Shown: positions 7,866-17,322 of the stretch, one piece after another
Position numbering within the stretch: the first letter of the stretch is position 1
How the letters are laid out: the number at the start of each line of letters is the position of its first letter
DNA from: Veillonella parvula DSM 2008
Lineage (GTDB): Bacteria; Bacillota; Negativicutes; Veillonellales; Veillonellaceae
Assembly (NCBI RefSeq): GCF_000024945.1
Contig: NC_013520.1
Span: forward strand, 1,388,501 to 1,452,500
Reading direction: 5' to 3'
DNA: 64,000 nucleotides
Notes under the pieces: model-generated
What the model was told of the DNA's origin: nothing
What the model saw: the letters and a program-made list of their open reading frames with translations, nothing else
The model's database searches: none
Made by a program: the position numbers and the translations under genes

Positions 7866-9293
7866 TTATTCAGCTATAGCCATCAAGGAATACCCTTCTC
7901 GACTAATTTGTGGATTTACCACAATAGAAATCTTGCGACCTATGGACTCACCTAAATCCTCGAGAACAGCCTTTGTTAAATACTGAGCCACCTCCGGATG
8001 AACTTCGATTTCTAGATTCGTTTTAATACGTCCCGACTTAAATAACTCGCGGATACGACGCACAATCTGCATATATACAGTACGCCCTGACAACATATAA
8101 CCCGTACCACCGCATTGAGGGCATGTATCAAACATCAAGGTTTGCAAGCCTTGGCGAGCTCGCTTTCGGGTCATCTCTACGAGGCCAAGCGAACTAATGC
8201 CGCATACAACCGTTTTCATTTTATCTAACTTAGCTTGTACTCCCAACAATTTTAACAATTCTTGTTGATGCTCTTTATCTTTCATATCAATAAAATCGAC
8301 CACAATAATACCGCCAATATCGCGCAAACGCAATTGACGACAGATTTCTTTTGCTGCCTCTTTATTGACTGTGAAAGCTAAATCTTCCAGCTTATTAGAC
8401 TTGCCAGTATAATGAGCAGAGTTTACATCAAACACGGTGAGAGCTTCAGTATGATCGATACGGATTGAACCACCAGAAGGAAGATTAATATCGCGAGAGA
8501 TAAGATCTTCCAATTGAGGTTCAATGTGATTTGCTTTAAAAATCGGTGTGCTATCACGATGACGTGTTACTTTAATTTGTTGTGACGTAGGTCCATGCCC
8601 TAAGAGGTCCAGCAATCGGGATTCTCCCATATCGGAATCGACAATAATTTCCTCTACATTGCGATGCGCATAGTCCCGTACAAGGCGGAACCAGAAATCC
8701 GCGTCACTATATAAATCAGTACCGCTCTTCGCCACCTTAAAGCGCTTCAACACATGTTGCCAGGTCCGCCACAGATACTCCATATCACGACCGATTTCAT
8801 CGGCACTGGCCTTAGCTGCTGCAGTACGAATGATAAAACCGCAACCTTCTTGTACATAAGGGGCTGCCAATTCTTGTAGTTTACTACGCAAGGCCTCATC
8901 AGTAATTTTCTTGGAAATATGCATGCCTTCAGAATATGGTAATAGTACCATAAAACGACCAGCCAAACTGACGTCTGCAGTCACGCGGGCACCTTTACCG
9001 AGCATTTCTTCTTTCACTACTTGAACGAGAATTTGTTGCCCCACAGATAGACGTGGCAAAATTTTCTGTTCCTTCCCTTGTTGAAGGTTCAAATACGCAT
9101 TTTGAGAGCCCCCAATATCAACAAAGGCCGCTTGCATACCATTTAATACATTCTTTACTGTGCCTTTGTACATATGATTTGCCATATGAGAATCATCGGT
9201 ACGCTCCAAGACAAAATCCACTAGCTGGCCTTCTTCGTCGATAACAGCCATACGAATTTCTTCACGCATAACATTGACCAAAATTTTATGCAT
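7866..9293 (-). CDS. rng: Ribonuclease G/E family endoribonuclease
   Basis: A single-strand-specific endoribonuclease for rRNA maturation and mRNA decay. An S1-like region (YKGTVKNVLNGMQAAFVDIG) is near the N-terminus. Two catalytic-metal aspartate motifs follow: TVFDVNSAHYTGK and IIVVDFIDM. The zinc-link CPQCGGTG lies near the C-terminus. At 475 residues with no long C-terminal scaffold it is RNase G-like rather than RNase E-like. It sits between mntP and the two radical-SAM-associated genes. Confidence 0.93.
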   Translation of the reverse strand: MHKILVNVMREEIRMAVIDEEGQLVDFVLERTDDSHMANHMYKGTVKNVLNGMQAAFVDIGGSQNAYLNLQQGKEQKILPRLSVGQQILVQVVKEEMLGKGARVTADVSLAGRFMVLLPYSEGMHISKKITDEALRSKLQELAAPYVQEGCGFIIRTAAAKASADEIGRDMEYLWRTWQHVLKRFKVAKSGTDLYSDADFWFRLVRDYAHRNVEEIIVDSDMGESRLLDLLGHGPTSQQIKVTRHRDSTPIFKANHIEPQLEDLISRDINLPSGGSIRIDHTEALTVFDVNSAHYTGKSNKLEDLAFTVNKEAAKEICRQLRLRDIGGIIVVDFIDMKDKEHQQELLKLLGVQAKLDKMKTVVCGISSLGLVEMTRKRARQGLQTLMFDTCPQCGGTGYMLSGRTVYMQIVRRIRELFKSGRIKTNLEIEVHPEVAQYLTKAVLEDLGESIGRKISIVVNPQISREGYSLMAIAE

Positions 9294-9327
9294 CCTATCC
9301 CTCCCTTCTTTGTCATCTAAATTATAA

Positions 9328-10023
9328 TTAGTAATTAATCTCTAAAGGCGTATAGCGGCCTTTTTCGTTTTCTACCATAATTGCTTTACGATGAATTTCG
9401 TAGCTAGTTGTAATAGGCCAATTATATTGATCCTTACCTAAATTCCACACTTCGCTAGGTTTGATTGTGCCTTGCGGATAAATGCCGATGCCCATTGTAA
9501 GGGTCACCATACCCTCTTTAACAGAGGCTACGATCGGTTCTTTTACAAACTCTTTTACATCAATGGTACGAGTTTTCTTAGGTGTTACCTTTTCATAAGA
9601 AATTTCCATTGCTTCATTAAAAGGTTTGAGTAACGCAGCCCAATCAGCATTTTCATCTGTCATAGGGCCTGTTACCTCATAGATAGCAAAGTTACAGATG
9701 GCCATCATCTTTTTCACCTTTTCAGGCATTTCTTTACCATCTAGAACCTCAAGACCAGGAGGCGCTACACGGTTTAAACGGTCCATAATGGACTCTAAAC
9801 TATCCTCTTCAAGCACATCCATATCGATATATTCAGCTGCTGCGGTTACGCCTAAGGCGAGTGCAGAGGAGAAGCTAATTTTCATGTGAGGGTTAAACCC
9901 TTCAGAGTACGCCATTTTAATTTCTGCTCGACGTATCATCCGCTCTACAGCTTGAGCATAATCAAGGTGTGACAGGAATCGTAATTCTTCGCCCTTATTT
10001 AAGGCCAAACGTAACTTTTTCAA
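9328..10023 (-). CDS. DUF2344 / TIGR03936-type radical-SAM-associated protein, function unknown
   Basis: I recognise the family that travels with the next gene upstream, by the conserved N-terminus (LSHLDYAQAVERMIRRA) and SEGFNPHMKISFSSALALGV. No cysteine cluster is present, so it is not itself a radical-SAM enzyme. The open frame extends to 10077, but the best start is a TTG at 10023 with AAGGAGGG nine bases before it, giving 231 residues and a 29-base overlap with the upstream gene. The pair usually accompanies rng and rplU; a role in RNA or ribosome modification is inferred from context only. Confidence 0.8.
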   Translation of the reverse strand: MKKLRLALNKGEELRFLSHLDYAQAVERMIRRAEIKMAYSEGFNPHMKISFSSALALGVTAAAEYIDMDVLEEDSLESIMDRLNRVAPPGLEVLDGKEMPEKVKKMMAICNFAIYEVTGPMTDENADWAALLKPFNEAMEISYEKVTPKKTRTIDVKEFVKEPIVASVKEGMVTLTMGIGIYPQGTIKPSEVWNLGKDQYNWPITTSYEIHRKAIMVENEKGRYTPLEINY

Positions 10024-11878
10024 CTCTGCCACCCTCCTTATAGTCAATAATAGCTGTATTGAGCTCTGGACATACATTACAGCCCTTACATGGAGCTCGA
10101 CGACAATCGCCTGTAAGGTTCGCTTCTACTGCTTGTTCCCACTCGCGTTTTAAGAAGGCTTTACTTACAGTGCAATCTAAATGATCCCAAGGCAATGGCT
10201 CATCGAAATCACGAGTACGACGTGCATAGTACGCAGGATCCAATCCACAGTCAGCAAATGCTTTCAACCAAGTTTCATAGTTAAAGAACTCGGTCCAACC
10301 ATCGAATTTACAACCTGCCTTCCAAGCCTCTACGAGAACTTTTGACAATCTGCGGTCTCCACGAGCAAAAGCGGCTTCCATGTAGCCAGTATAGCCATCA
10401 TGGTAGTGGTAGGAAATGTTACGATTATTGATGAGGGACTTCAAGTAACGTTGTTTGCGATGAATTTCCTCTACATCTTGTTGACCATACCATTGATATG
10501 GAGAATGTGTTTTTGGTACGAAAAAGGATACGCTCACCGTTACAGAACCATTTCGCTTCCCTGTAATTTCACGGTGTAAATCGAGTACCTTGTAAGCAAG
10601 ATCCGCAATACCAGCCAAATCTTCGTCTGTTTCTGTAGGAAGGCCCATCATAAAATATAATTTAACTGTATTCCAACCAGATTTGAAAGCATTAGTACAG
10701 GCCGCCAATAAGTCTTCTTCACTAACGCCTTTATTGATAACGTCACGCATTCGTTGCGTACCTGCTTCAGGAGCAAAGGTAAGACCGCTCTTGCGCACTT
10801 GCTGTACCTTTTTCGCAATATCGATAGAGAAACTGTCGATACGCAAGGACGGTAAGCTAACGCTAACTTGTTTATCTTTAAACTCTTCCATAAGCATATC
10901 TACAAGCTCAGGTAATTTGGAGTAGTCTGCAGAGCTTAAACTCATCAAGGATATTTCATTATACCCAGTATTGGCAATCGTATCTTTAGCAATTTGCAAC
11001 AAACGTTCTGGTGTCTTTTCACGAACTGGACGGTAAAGCATACCTGCCTGACAGAAACGACAGCCACGTGTACAGCCACGGAATAGCTCCAATACAGCGC
11101 GATCATGCACTATATCAAGGAATGGTACAACAGGCTTTGTTGGATAGAATATATTCTCTACATCCTCTATAATACGTTTCTCAACGGCTGCTGGTACGTC
11201 TTCAAAACGCGGCATAATCGATTTAAAATCGCCTTGTTCTGTATATTCAACATCGTATAGAGCTGGACAATAGGTACCAGGAATTTGAGCTACTTTACGC
11301 AAGAAGCCTTCTTTACCACCTGGGAAGCCTTTTGCTTTTTCTGCTTTGAATAGGTCGATAAACTCATCACCCCACTCTTCAGATTCCCCGAGGGATACGA
11401 TATCAAAGAAATCTGCAATAGGCTCTACGTTATACGCACAAGGGCCACCGCATACAAGTAGTGGGAATTCTAAATCACGATCCTTAGCATACATAGGAAT
11501 GCCTGCTAAATCGAGCATATTTAAAATGTTAGTAAAGCTCATTTCATATTGAAGCGTAAATGCTAACACATCAAAATCTTTAATAGGCGTACGTGTTTCT
11601 AAGGAAAATAATGGAATATTACGCTTACGCATTTCCTCTTCCATATCATGCCACGGTGCAAATACACGCTCTGCTACCGCATCTTCACGACGGTTTACGA
11701 GACCATACAAAATCTTGATGCCCAAATGACTCATGGCCACTTCGTACACATCGGGAAAACCTAAAGCCATAGTTACATCAACAGTACTGTGATCTTTCAC
11801 GATACTATTGTATTCGCCGCCCGTATAACGAGCTGGCTTTTGGACATGTTGTAACCATGACGTATCTAATTGAATCAT
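9995..11878 (-). CDS. B12-binding-domain radical SAM protein (TIGR03960 type), function unknown
   Basis: A 627-residue protein with an N-terminal B12-binding-like fold (GFPDVYEVAMSHLG, then ETRTPIKDFDVLAFTLQYEMS and GGPCAYNVEPIADFFD). The radical-SAM motif CTRGCRFCQAG follows, and a cysteine-rich tail (CRRAPCKGCNVCPE) could hold another iron-sulfur cluster. The substrate is unknown. It overlaps its partner gene by 29 bases, so the two products are probably made together. The start has GGAGGATGT before the ATG. Confidence 0.85.
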   Translation of the reverse strand: MIQLDTSWLQHVQKPARYTGGEYNSIVKDHSTVDVTMALGFPDVYEVAMSHLGIKILYGLVNRREDAVAERVFAPWHDMEEEMRKRNIPLFSLETRTPIKDFDVLAFTLQYEMSFTNILNMLDLAGIPMYAKDRDLEFPLLVCGGPCAYNVEPIADFFDIVSLGESEEWGDEFIDLFKAEKAKGFPGGKEGFLRKVAQIPGTYCPALYDVEYTEQGDFKSIMPRFEDVPAAVEKRIIEDVENIFYPTKPVVPFLDIVHDRAVLELFRGCTRGCRFCQAGMLYRPVREKTPERLLQIAKDTIANTGYNEISLMSLSSADYSKLPELVDMLMEEFKDKQVSVSLPSLRIDSFSIDIAKKVQQVRKSGLTFAPEAGTQRMRDVINKGVSEEDLLAACTNAFKSGWNTVKLYFMMGLPTETDEDLAGIADLAYKVLDLHREITGKRNGSVTVSVSFFVPKTHSPYQWYGQQDVEEIHRKQRYLKSLINNRNISYHYHDGYTGYMEAAFARGDRRLSKVLVEAWKAGCKFDGWTEFFNYETWLKAFADCGLDPAYYARRTRDFDEPLPWDHLDCTVSKAFLKREWEQAVEANLTGDCRRAPCKGCNVCPELNTAIIDYKEGGRVEKVTFGLK

Positions 11879-11933
11879 ACATCCTCCGTCTTTAATGAAA
11901 GACTTCTTTCACAATCAATCCTATGAAAGGCTA

Positions 11934-13040
11934 TTAAAATATATATTTTGTCCGCTGTCTAGCGATATTTAATAAAATACCAATGCTCAGCATATTAGTT
12001 GTTAGCGCACTAACGCCATAGCTAAGGAATGGCAACGGAATCCCCGTTACAGGCATGATACCAATCGTCATGCCTACGTTTACGAGCACCTCGAAGGCAA
12101 ACATCGTACCGATACCCGTTGCTAATAACATACCAAAATTATCATTGCAGGTATATGCTATTTGAATACTGCGATAAATAAGCATAAACAATAATAGCAA
12201 TACTACAATGCATCCTACAAAACCAAATTCTTCGCCAATTACAGAGAAGATAAAGTCCGTATGATTTTCTGGTAAAAAGTTCAACTGACTTTGAGTGCCA
12301 TTAAAGATACCTTTACCAAAAATCATACCCGACCCGATAGCAATCTTAGACTGAATGATATGATAGCCAGAACCGAAAGGATCAATATCTGGATTTAAAA
12401 ATACTAGAATACGTTGTTTTTGATATTCTTTTAGCACAAACCAACCCAAAGGCATCAAGAATAAAGCCACACTCGCAATGATTTTTATAAGCTTTGTTTT
12501 GATACCAGATATAAAGAGCATCCCTACAAATATAGCAATATATACCAGGGATGTCCCCAAGTCAGGTTGTAAGAATACGAGTAGGATAGGAATCCCTACA
12601 TATAACACTGGCATTAATAGAGATTTAAAGGTATCTAACTTGCCAATGTGCGGTTCTAGCATTTTAGCCATACAGATAATCATCAATAGTTTAGAAAACT
12701 CTGAAGGCTGAATAGTAATTGGCCCCAATTGAATCCAACGCTGTGCACCTAGTGCAGAGGTACCAACTACCATGACTGCGATTAACATAAGCATGGTAAT
12801 CACATAAATCATATTCCCCCACCCTTTAAGACGATGGTAATCTAGAAATTGCATACCTATAACGACAGCTATATTTGCTAAAAAGAATACGAGTTGTTTT
12901 ATCACTAGACTACCAAAACTAATAGCCTCGTGATTCACATGGGTAGCACTACCAATAGCTGTAAGACCAATTCCGACAAGTAATATAGTACATATGATGA
13001 TAGTCCAATCACTATCTGTCCATATTTTACGCCACATCAT
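11934..13040 (-). CDS. rodA: SEDS-family peptidoglycan polymerase RodA
   Basis: RodA polymerises glycan strands with a class B penicillin-binding protein during side-wall growth. The 368-residue protein is almost wholly hydrophobic, with about ten membrane segments and the SEDS features QPDLGTS, LPENHTDFIFSVIGEEFG and GIPLPFLSYG. Association with PBP2 and mreBCD argues for RodA over FtsW. A second ATG at 13037 is an equally possible start. It is last in the cell-elongation cluster, five bases after minD. Confidence 0.93.
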   Translation of the reverse strand: MMWRKIWTDSDWTIIICTILLVGIGLTAIGSATHVNHEAISFGSLVIKQLVFFLANIAVVIGMQFLDYHRLKGWGNMIYVITMLMLIAVMVVGTSALGAQRWIQLGPITIQPSEFSKLLMIICMAKMLEPHIGKLDTFKSLLMPVLYVGIPILLVFLQPDLGTSLVYIAIFVGMLFISGIKTKLIKIIASVALFLMPLGWFVLKEYQKQRILVFLNPDIDPFGSGYHIIQSKIAIGSGMIFGKGIFNGTQSQLNFLPENHTDFIFSVIGEEFGFVGCIVVLLLLFMLIYRSIQIAYTCNDNFGMLLATGIGTMFAFEVLVNVGMTIGIMPVTGIPLPFLSYGVSALTTNMLSIGILLNIARQRTKYIF

Positions 13041-13045
13041 ATCAC

Positions 13046-13969
13046 CTATTTCAACTTGCTACGGCGCCACAAGCTTTGTTTACCTTGCACCAACAAGCGA
13101 TGCGTGGTCCAACCACCACGATTAATGTAATGAACATTGTTAGAATCATCAAAAATAGAATCACCTACTGTTGCAAGACTTGGTGTGCTAGCTTGCCCCT
13201 TCGATGCTTTTTTCTTAGTTACATAAGCATCAAAGTGCTTTTGTACATCGTAGTCTTCCCAACAGTCACCGGTCGTTACATAATCTACAAGAGGTGCTAA
13301 CACAGCTTTTAGTTCACTAGAAACAAATTCTAACAAACGACCATCTTGCGTATACACCTGAACATCCTCGTCATAAGGAATCATGGCCCCTACATATTCA
13401 GCGCGAAGGACTTCTAACATATCATATAAATGGATATCCTCTCCATCGATAGGTACCGCATTAAAAACAATAGCATAATCACGAATATTATGTTCTTGAC
13501 ATACTTGAATCATCCGCGCCCCATTACGTAAAGACACCCATAAAGGATGTGTCACTACGATACAGCGATTTACTAATTCTAAAATAGCCTCTATGCCCTT
13601 GCCGATACCAGCAGGAGCATCGATTAAAATATAATCATATTCCTCACAGAGACGACGGACTAATTTTTTATATTTCTTACGACCTATATCTTCCCAACGA
13701 GCACTTTGACTAGCTGGTAGAAAATCTAAGTTTTCAGCAATTGATACGACGGCATCATCCATATAGTCTTTATCTTCGCTCGCATCTAGTGCGTCGTAAA
13801 TAATTTCATTTGCCACTCCTAACACAAGATCTAAGTCGCGCAATCCAAAATCTCCATCACAAAGCAATACGCGATGCCCTGCATAGCTTAAGGCTGAACC
13901 CAAGCAAGCGGTAATCGTAGTCTTACCTACGCCACCCTTACCAGATACAATGCCGATTATCTCGCCCAT
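13046..13969 (-). CDS. minD: MinD-like ParA/SIMIBI ATPase
   Basis: A membrane-cycling ATPase expected to help place the division site. The deviant Walker A GKGGVGKT is at residues 10-17, followed by DGDFGLRDLD and DAPAGIGKG, close to MinD. The C-terminus continues well past the usual end at about residue 265, through a Lys/Ser/Thr-rich linker to a basic, partly hydrophobic tail (RLLVQGKQSLWRRSKLK) that might bind membrane. The ATG at 13969 has an AAGGAT site inside the end of the PBP2 gene and starts one base after its stop. No minC or minE lies nearby. Confidence 0.82.
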   Translation of the reverse strand: MGEIIGIVSGKGGVGKTTITACLGSALSYAGHRVLLCDGDFGLRDLDLVLGVANEIIYDALDASEDKDYMDDAVVSIAENLDFLPASQSARWEDIGRKKYKKLVRRLCEEYDYILIDAPAGIGKGIEAILELVNRCIVVTHPLWVSLRNGARMIQVCQEHNIRDYAIVFNAVPIDGEDIHLYDMLEVLRAEYVGAMIPYDEDVQVYTQDGRLLEFVSSELKAVLAPLVDYVTTGDCWEDYDVQKHFDAYVTKKKASKGQASTPSLATVGDSIFDDSNNVHYINRGGWTTHRLLVQGKQSLWRRSKLK

Positions 13970-13970
13970 A

Positions 13971-15893
13971 CTAATCCTTTCTTGGTTGCCCACTAGTTAC
14001 CGCATTCTGAGGTTTTTGCCCATTATTAGAGCTTGTTCCCGCAGCGGTTTCTTTATTACCTTTACTATTTGTATCATTAGATTTCTTATTCACTGGTACA
14101 TTGAAGTACGCAGCCAATATATCTCGTACGATAGGCCCTGCCGACCCAGCACCAAAGCTACCTTGCTCAACAAGTGCAACCACTACAATTTGTGGCTTAT
14201 CATATGGTGCATAGGCGACAAACCAGCCGTGATCTCTACCATGTGCATTCTCTGAAGTACCCGTTTTACCAGCTACATCAATAGGGAATCCTTTAAACAA
14301 CTCCCCTGCTGTACCACCTTCATTAGTAACGTCACGCAAGCCTTCGCGAACAAGATCCATAATATTTTTTGGTACAGGTAAAATACCGAGTTTGTCTGGG
14401 CCAAAGATTTCTTTTGGCGTACCATCCTTATTATCAATACGGCTCACCACATATGGGCGGTATTTAATTCCACCATTTGCTACTTCACTGAGCATAACAG
14501 CCATTTGTAATGGCGTCACCAAGGTAAAAGACTGACCTATGGCCGCATCAAAGGTTTCACCTAAATACCAATCTTCATCATACACTTTGCGTTTATAAGC
14601 AGGACTTGCCATATTACCAGAGGCCTCACCAACAAGATTGATGCCGGTCTTTTCACCAATACCAAAGTAGCCAGCATATTTTACAAGTCCTTCTATGCCA
14701 ACGCGATTGCCCATTTCATAGAAGTAAACATTATCTGATTTTGCAAGAGCTTTATTAAAGTTGAGCCACCCCAATGCTTCGCCTTCTGCATTTCGTTTAT
14801 CGATAAGCCAATGTTTACCACTATCAAAAATCATTTCTTCAGGGGTAACCTTTTTAAGATCTAAAGCCGCCGTACCAGTGATAATCTTGAACGGCGAACC
14901 TGGTGGATATTCACCAGAAATAACCTTATTATCAAACGGATGGTTCTTATCATTATTCAATTGATTCCACTGCGCAGTTGTAATCCCTTTCGCGAACCAG
15001 TTAGGATTAAATTCAGGCGCACTGACCATAGCCAAAATGGCACCCGTATTTGGATCCATTGCTACTACCGCAGCTCCTTGAGCTGGAATACCTTGGGCAC
15101 GCAACTGCTCTAATTGGTTCTTAACAGCTTCTTCAGCAGCCTTTTGTAAATTTGCATCTATTGTCAAATGGATATTAGCTCCAGGCACTGTATGCTTTCT
15201 ATCTACCTCCGCAACCGGTCGGCCTGTAGCATCAACCTCTACCTGTTTACCACCATCAGTACCACGCAAGATGGAATCATATAATTTCTCAAGGCCAGAA
15301 CGGCCTAAAATAGTACCACCACTAATAAGAGTATTTGGATCTTGCTGTTTTAGCTCTTCTAATTCTTCTTCGCTCACTTCACCCACATAACCAAAGAGCT
15401 GAGAAGCCATCGTTTCATATGGATAATAACGAAGTGGTTCTACATCTATGGTAACACCTGGTAATTCATGACGATGCTCTTCTATGGTTGTAACTACATC
15501 CATAGAAATATCATTAGCAATACGAATCGGCTCATAACCATATTTATGATCATTTACCTTTTTTGTAATATCTTCAGGTTTAATTTTCAGCAAGGCTGCC
15601 AACTTAGCAACTTCGCCTTCATCTAAAGCCTTACCCGTAGGCAAAATCGAGATGGTGTAGGCCGGTCTAGAACCTACCAAGATTTGACCATTTCGATCGT
15701 ACATAATACCACGAGCAGCTGTCATGGATACCATGCGCAAACGGTTACCTTCTGCCTTAGCTTGGTAATAACCACCAGACAAGATTTGCAACGTCATCAG
15801 ACGTAAAGCCAAAACTATAAATATGCCGGCTACAATGTAAAAGAGTACATCAAAGCGATTCGTTTTTCTTCGTTTATAGAGGCCTTCAAGCAC
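13971..15893 (-). CDS. mrdA: Penicillin-binding protein 2 (elongation transpeptidase)
   Basis: A class B transpeptidase that crosslinks peptidoglycan with RodA. One membrane anchor spans about residues 18-38, followed by a dimerisation domain and a transpeptidase domain. The catalytic motifs are S333 in PPGSPFK, S386-D-N and K543-TGT. The last 35 or so residues are Asn/Ser/Lys-rich and look disordered. 640 residues. The start is a GTG with a strong AAGGGGGTGA site. Confidence 0.93.
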   Translation of the reverse strand: MLEGLYKRRKTNRFDVLFYIVAGIFIVLALRLMTLQILSGGYYQAKAEGNRLRMVSMTAARGIMYDRNGQILVGSRPAYTISILPTGKALDEGEVAKLAALLKIKPEDITKKVNDHKYGYEPIRIANDISMDVVTTIEEHRHELPGVTIDVEPLRYYPYETMASQLFGYVGEVSEEELEELKQQDPNTLISGGTILGRSGLEKLYDSILRGTDGGKQVEVDATGRPVAEVDRKHTVPGANIHLTIDANLQKAAEEAVKNQLEQLRAQGIPAQGAAVVAMDPNTGAILAMVSAPEFNPNWFAKGITTAQWNQLNNDKNHPFDNKVISGEYPPGSPFKIITGTAALDLKKVTPEEMIFDSGKHWLIDKRNAEGEALGWLNFNKALAKSDNVYFYEMGNRVGIEGLVKYAGYFGIGEKTGINLVGEASGNMASPAYKRKVYDEDWYLGETFDAAIGQSFTLVTPLQMAVMLSEVANGGIKYRPYVVSRIDNKDGTPKEIFGPDKLGILPVPKNIMDLVREGLRDVTNEGGTAGELFKGFPIDVAGKTGTSENAHGRDHGWFVAYAPYDKPQIVVVALVEQGSFGAGSAGPIVRDILAAYFNVPVNKKSNDTNSKGNKETAAGTSSNNGQKPQNAVTSGQPRKD

Positions 15894-15912
15894 TCTTTCA
15901 CCCCCTTAATCC

Positions 15913-16407
15913 TTACCAAATATAACCTTGTTGTTCATCATCCTTACGCCATAACAAACCATGTAAAATAGCGCCTAACAAGCCATTCCAGAACATCACG
16001 GGTAATACCATATGCCACAAGTATAGTCCAAAGTGCAAATCGCCACCACTAGCTAATATCATAAAGCTACGAATAACGCCATCTAGCAATGTACAAATAG
16101 CTACTATACCGCTAGACCAATACCAGCGTTCTTCATAGATACGATGCTTTACGGCAGATAATAGGTATACCACAATTACGTATGGGAATAGATGGAGCCC
16201 AAAAAAGTTAGATATCAATACATCGTGTACGATACCTCCAATAACAGCAGATATCAACCCCATACGACGACCTTTAAATAAAGTAATCATAACAATTATC
16301 GTCAAAATTAAGTTTGGTAACCAATTTGTATGGAAAATAGTAGGCAATAATTGCGCTTGTATAAAATATATTAAAAATCCACAGAGAGCTAAAGCTAGAC
16401 GCATCAT
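15913..16407 (-). CDS. mreD: Rod-shape-determining protein MreD
   Basis: A 164-residue integral membrane protein with about five hydrophobic segments and the MreD pattern of a central FFGLHLFPY motif. It links MreC and the cytoskeleton to wall synthesis. Its ATG overlaps the mreC stop by four bases (ATGA), indicating coupled translation. Identification rests partly on position, as MreD is poorly conserved. Confidence 0.9.
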   Translation of the reverse strand: MMRLALALCGFLIYFIQAQLLPTIFHTNWLPNLILTIIVMITLFKGRRMGLISAVIGGIVHDVLISNFFGLHLFPYVIVVYLLSAVKHRIYEERWYWSSGIVAICTLLDGVIRSFMILASGGDLHFGLYLWHMVLPVMFWNGLLGAILHGLLWRKDDEQQGYIW

Positions 16408-17321
16408 TGTTTAACGGCCCCCTTTGCCCCCTCTACTTGATCTCGTTGTGTTTGAGGTACAAGTTTAGGTTCAAGTTCTGGTTTTTGTGGTGCACTTAGA
16501 GAAGACGAGGTAAGCACAAAAACTTCTTCTAAACGATAAAAGTCTACACTCGGTGTGACTACCGCATTTTTAACAAATCCTTCCGAATCATTTTCGATAG
16601 ATTGCACGTTGCCAACAGGTAAACCTTTTGGATAGATACCACCATAACCGGAGGTAATCAACTTATCCCCTACCAATACGTCCCCATCGCGAGCAATATT
16701 TACCATAGAAGGTGTACGAGGTGTATTTCCATTACCTTTTACAACGCCAGACAAACGAGATTCAGGTCGTTGTACAAGAATACCTATTGCGCTACGAGGA
16801 TCAAGAATGGTTTGAACGCGAGCAGAATGCGGATATACATCTGTAATAAAACCAACGACACCACTAGGTACCACAACAGCCATGTTAACTGCCATACCTT
16901 CATCACTCCCTTTATCAATGGTGAAAGTATTTGTCCAAGTACCGTAATCCTTTGTAATGATACCCGCTAAGGTCATGGAGAATTCTGGATGGCTACTTTT
17001 ATAGTTTAAAAGCTGACGAAGACGAATATTCTCTGCCACTACTTCATCGTAGTTAACTACCTTTTGTTCCAATGTAGCTTTACGAGATGCTTCCTCTTCA
17101 CTTTCAATATTAGAGAAAATAGCATTATTAAGTACTGTAAAGCTAGTTTGAACACCCTCTAATAAACGGGCTGACCCATAAGCGAAAGGCGTTGTAATTC
17201 CTTCGAGGGTAACCGTAACAAAGGGAATACTAGTCCGTTGCTTCCACGCAAAGCCGAGCAATGCCATTAGGATACAACCAATGACAACGATGATAATTAA
17301 CTTTTTATCTGACTGTATCAT
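16404..17321 (-). CDS. mreC: Rod-shape-determining protein MreC
   Basis: A periplasmic scaffold of the elongation machinery with one N-terminal membrane helix (residues about 8-26), a coiled-coil stretch (residues about 70-105, ending in ENIRLRQLLNY) and a beta-rich domain with GVVGFITDVYPHSARVQTILD. A Pro/Gln-rich tail ends the 305 residues. It begins one base after the mreB stop. Confidence 0.93.
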   Translation of the reverse strand: MIQSDKKLIIIVVIGCILMALLGFAWKQRTSIPFVTVTLEGITTPFAYGSARLLEGVQTSFTVLNNAIFSNIESEEEASRKATLEQKVVNYDEVVAENIRLRQLLNYKSSHPEFSMTLAGIITKDYGTWTNTFTIDKGSDEGMAVNMAVVVPSGVVGFITDVYPHSARVQTILDPRSAIGILVQRPESRLSGVVKGNGNTPRTPSMVNIARDGDVLVGDKLITSGYGGIYPKGLPVGNVQSIENDSEGFVKNAVVTPSVDFYRLEEVFVLTSSSLSAPQKPELEPKLVPQTQRDQVEGAKGAVKQ

Positions 17322-17322
17322 G

